Part shown: one piece after another, positions 63,669 to 64,000 of the stretch
How positions within the stretch are numbered: position 1 is the stretch's first letter
How the letters are laid out: every line of letters begins with the position of its first letter
Source of the DNA: Dugong dugon
Lineage: Eukaryota > Chordata > Mammalia > Sirenia > Dugongidae
Assembly (NCBI GenBank): GCA_030035585.1
Contig: CM057463.1
Location: 138,354,736-138,418,735, forward strand
DNA: 64,000 nt
Direction: 5' to 3'
Notes under the pieces: model-generated
Database searches by the model: none
What the model saw: the letters and a program-made list of their open reading frames with translations, nothing else
Told to the model about the DNA's origin: nothing
Position numbers and translations under genes: made by a program

Positions 63669-64000
63669 GAAGATCTGACAAAATGTAACAGCCTGATAAA
63701 GGATCACATTCAATGTCGGCTTATATTCCCTAGTAAATCACTACAAATATATATCTGGAGCAGCAACGATTATATAGTGTCAATGCAATTTGGCAAGCAG
63801 TTACTTCTGGGGATTGGGGGCTGCTTATTTTTTCTGGTCTCCCTCTAGAGGAGGTCAGTTGGTAATTTGGATTAATTGGGAGATATAAGTAGAAGCATGG
63901 AAACGATATGTGAAAAGATAATCCAGAACCTCTGATGAACAACTACCCATTAAAAATGTTAAACATTCAGACTATTAGGCATGCTGGAAGACAAGAAGAC

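Overview
This window is an ordinary stretch of a placental-mammal nuclear genome. The lineage is almost certainly afrotherian, and the elephant/paenungulate side is the best guess. It is dense in tRNA-derived AfroSINE-type retroposons (about 40 recognisable copies) and in pieces of the young RTE-type LINE that mobilises them, whose tail reads 'gagtcggaac..gac..ggcac.taacaacaac'. Older pan-mammalian MIR, L2, MaLR/ERVL LTR and hAT-Charlie relics also occur. No bacterial-type operon, CRISPR array or phage is present.

The only gene I can support is on the minus strand: the 3' two-thirds of SEC24D, the cargo-adaptor subunit of the COPII coat. Fifteen consecutive coding exons lie between 58599 and 6946. 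I derived them by hand with splice sites and phases, and they join into one uninterrupted 685-residue frame plus a stop. The frame runs from the zinc finger through the trunk, beta-sandwich and helical regions to the gelsolin-like fold and the C-terminus. The upstream N-terminal exons lie beyond position 64000. All introns but one are GT-AG; the intron at 12702-15759 has a GC donor. The 3' UTR runs to about 6255, with two AATAAA signals.

Layout: 1-6250 is intergenic, with MIR, L2 and AfroSINEs. 6255-12701 holds the 3' UTR and the last two exons. 12702-18843 holds the gelsolin-region exons, a nested SINE and a 0.8-kb inverted-repeat structure. 18844-26026 is a 7.2-kb intron with RTE copies, one carrying a twin-priming 5' inversion. 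26027-28416 is a compact four-exon cluster. 28417-40629 holds the trunk exons with many SINEs. 40630-58460 holds long introns with four solo LTRs, each with a perfect 5-bp target duplication. 58461-58599 is the zinc-finger exon, and 58600-64000 is the start of the next upstream intron.

Nothing here looks like a previously undescribed functional system. The noteworthy signals are the GC-AG intron, the intronic inverted repeats, and unusually readable retrotransposon insertion histories.
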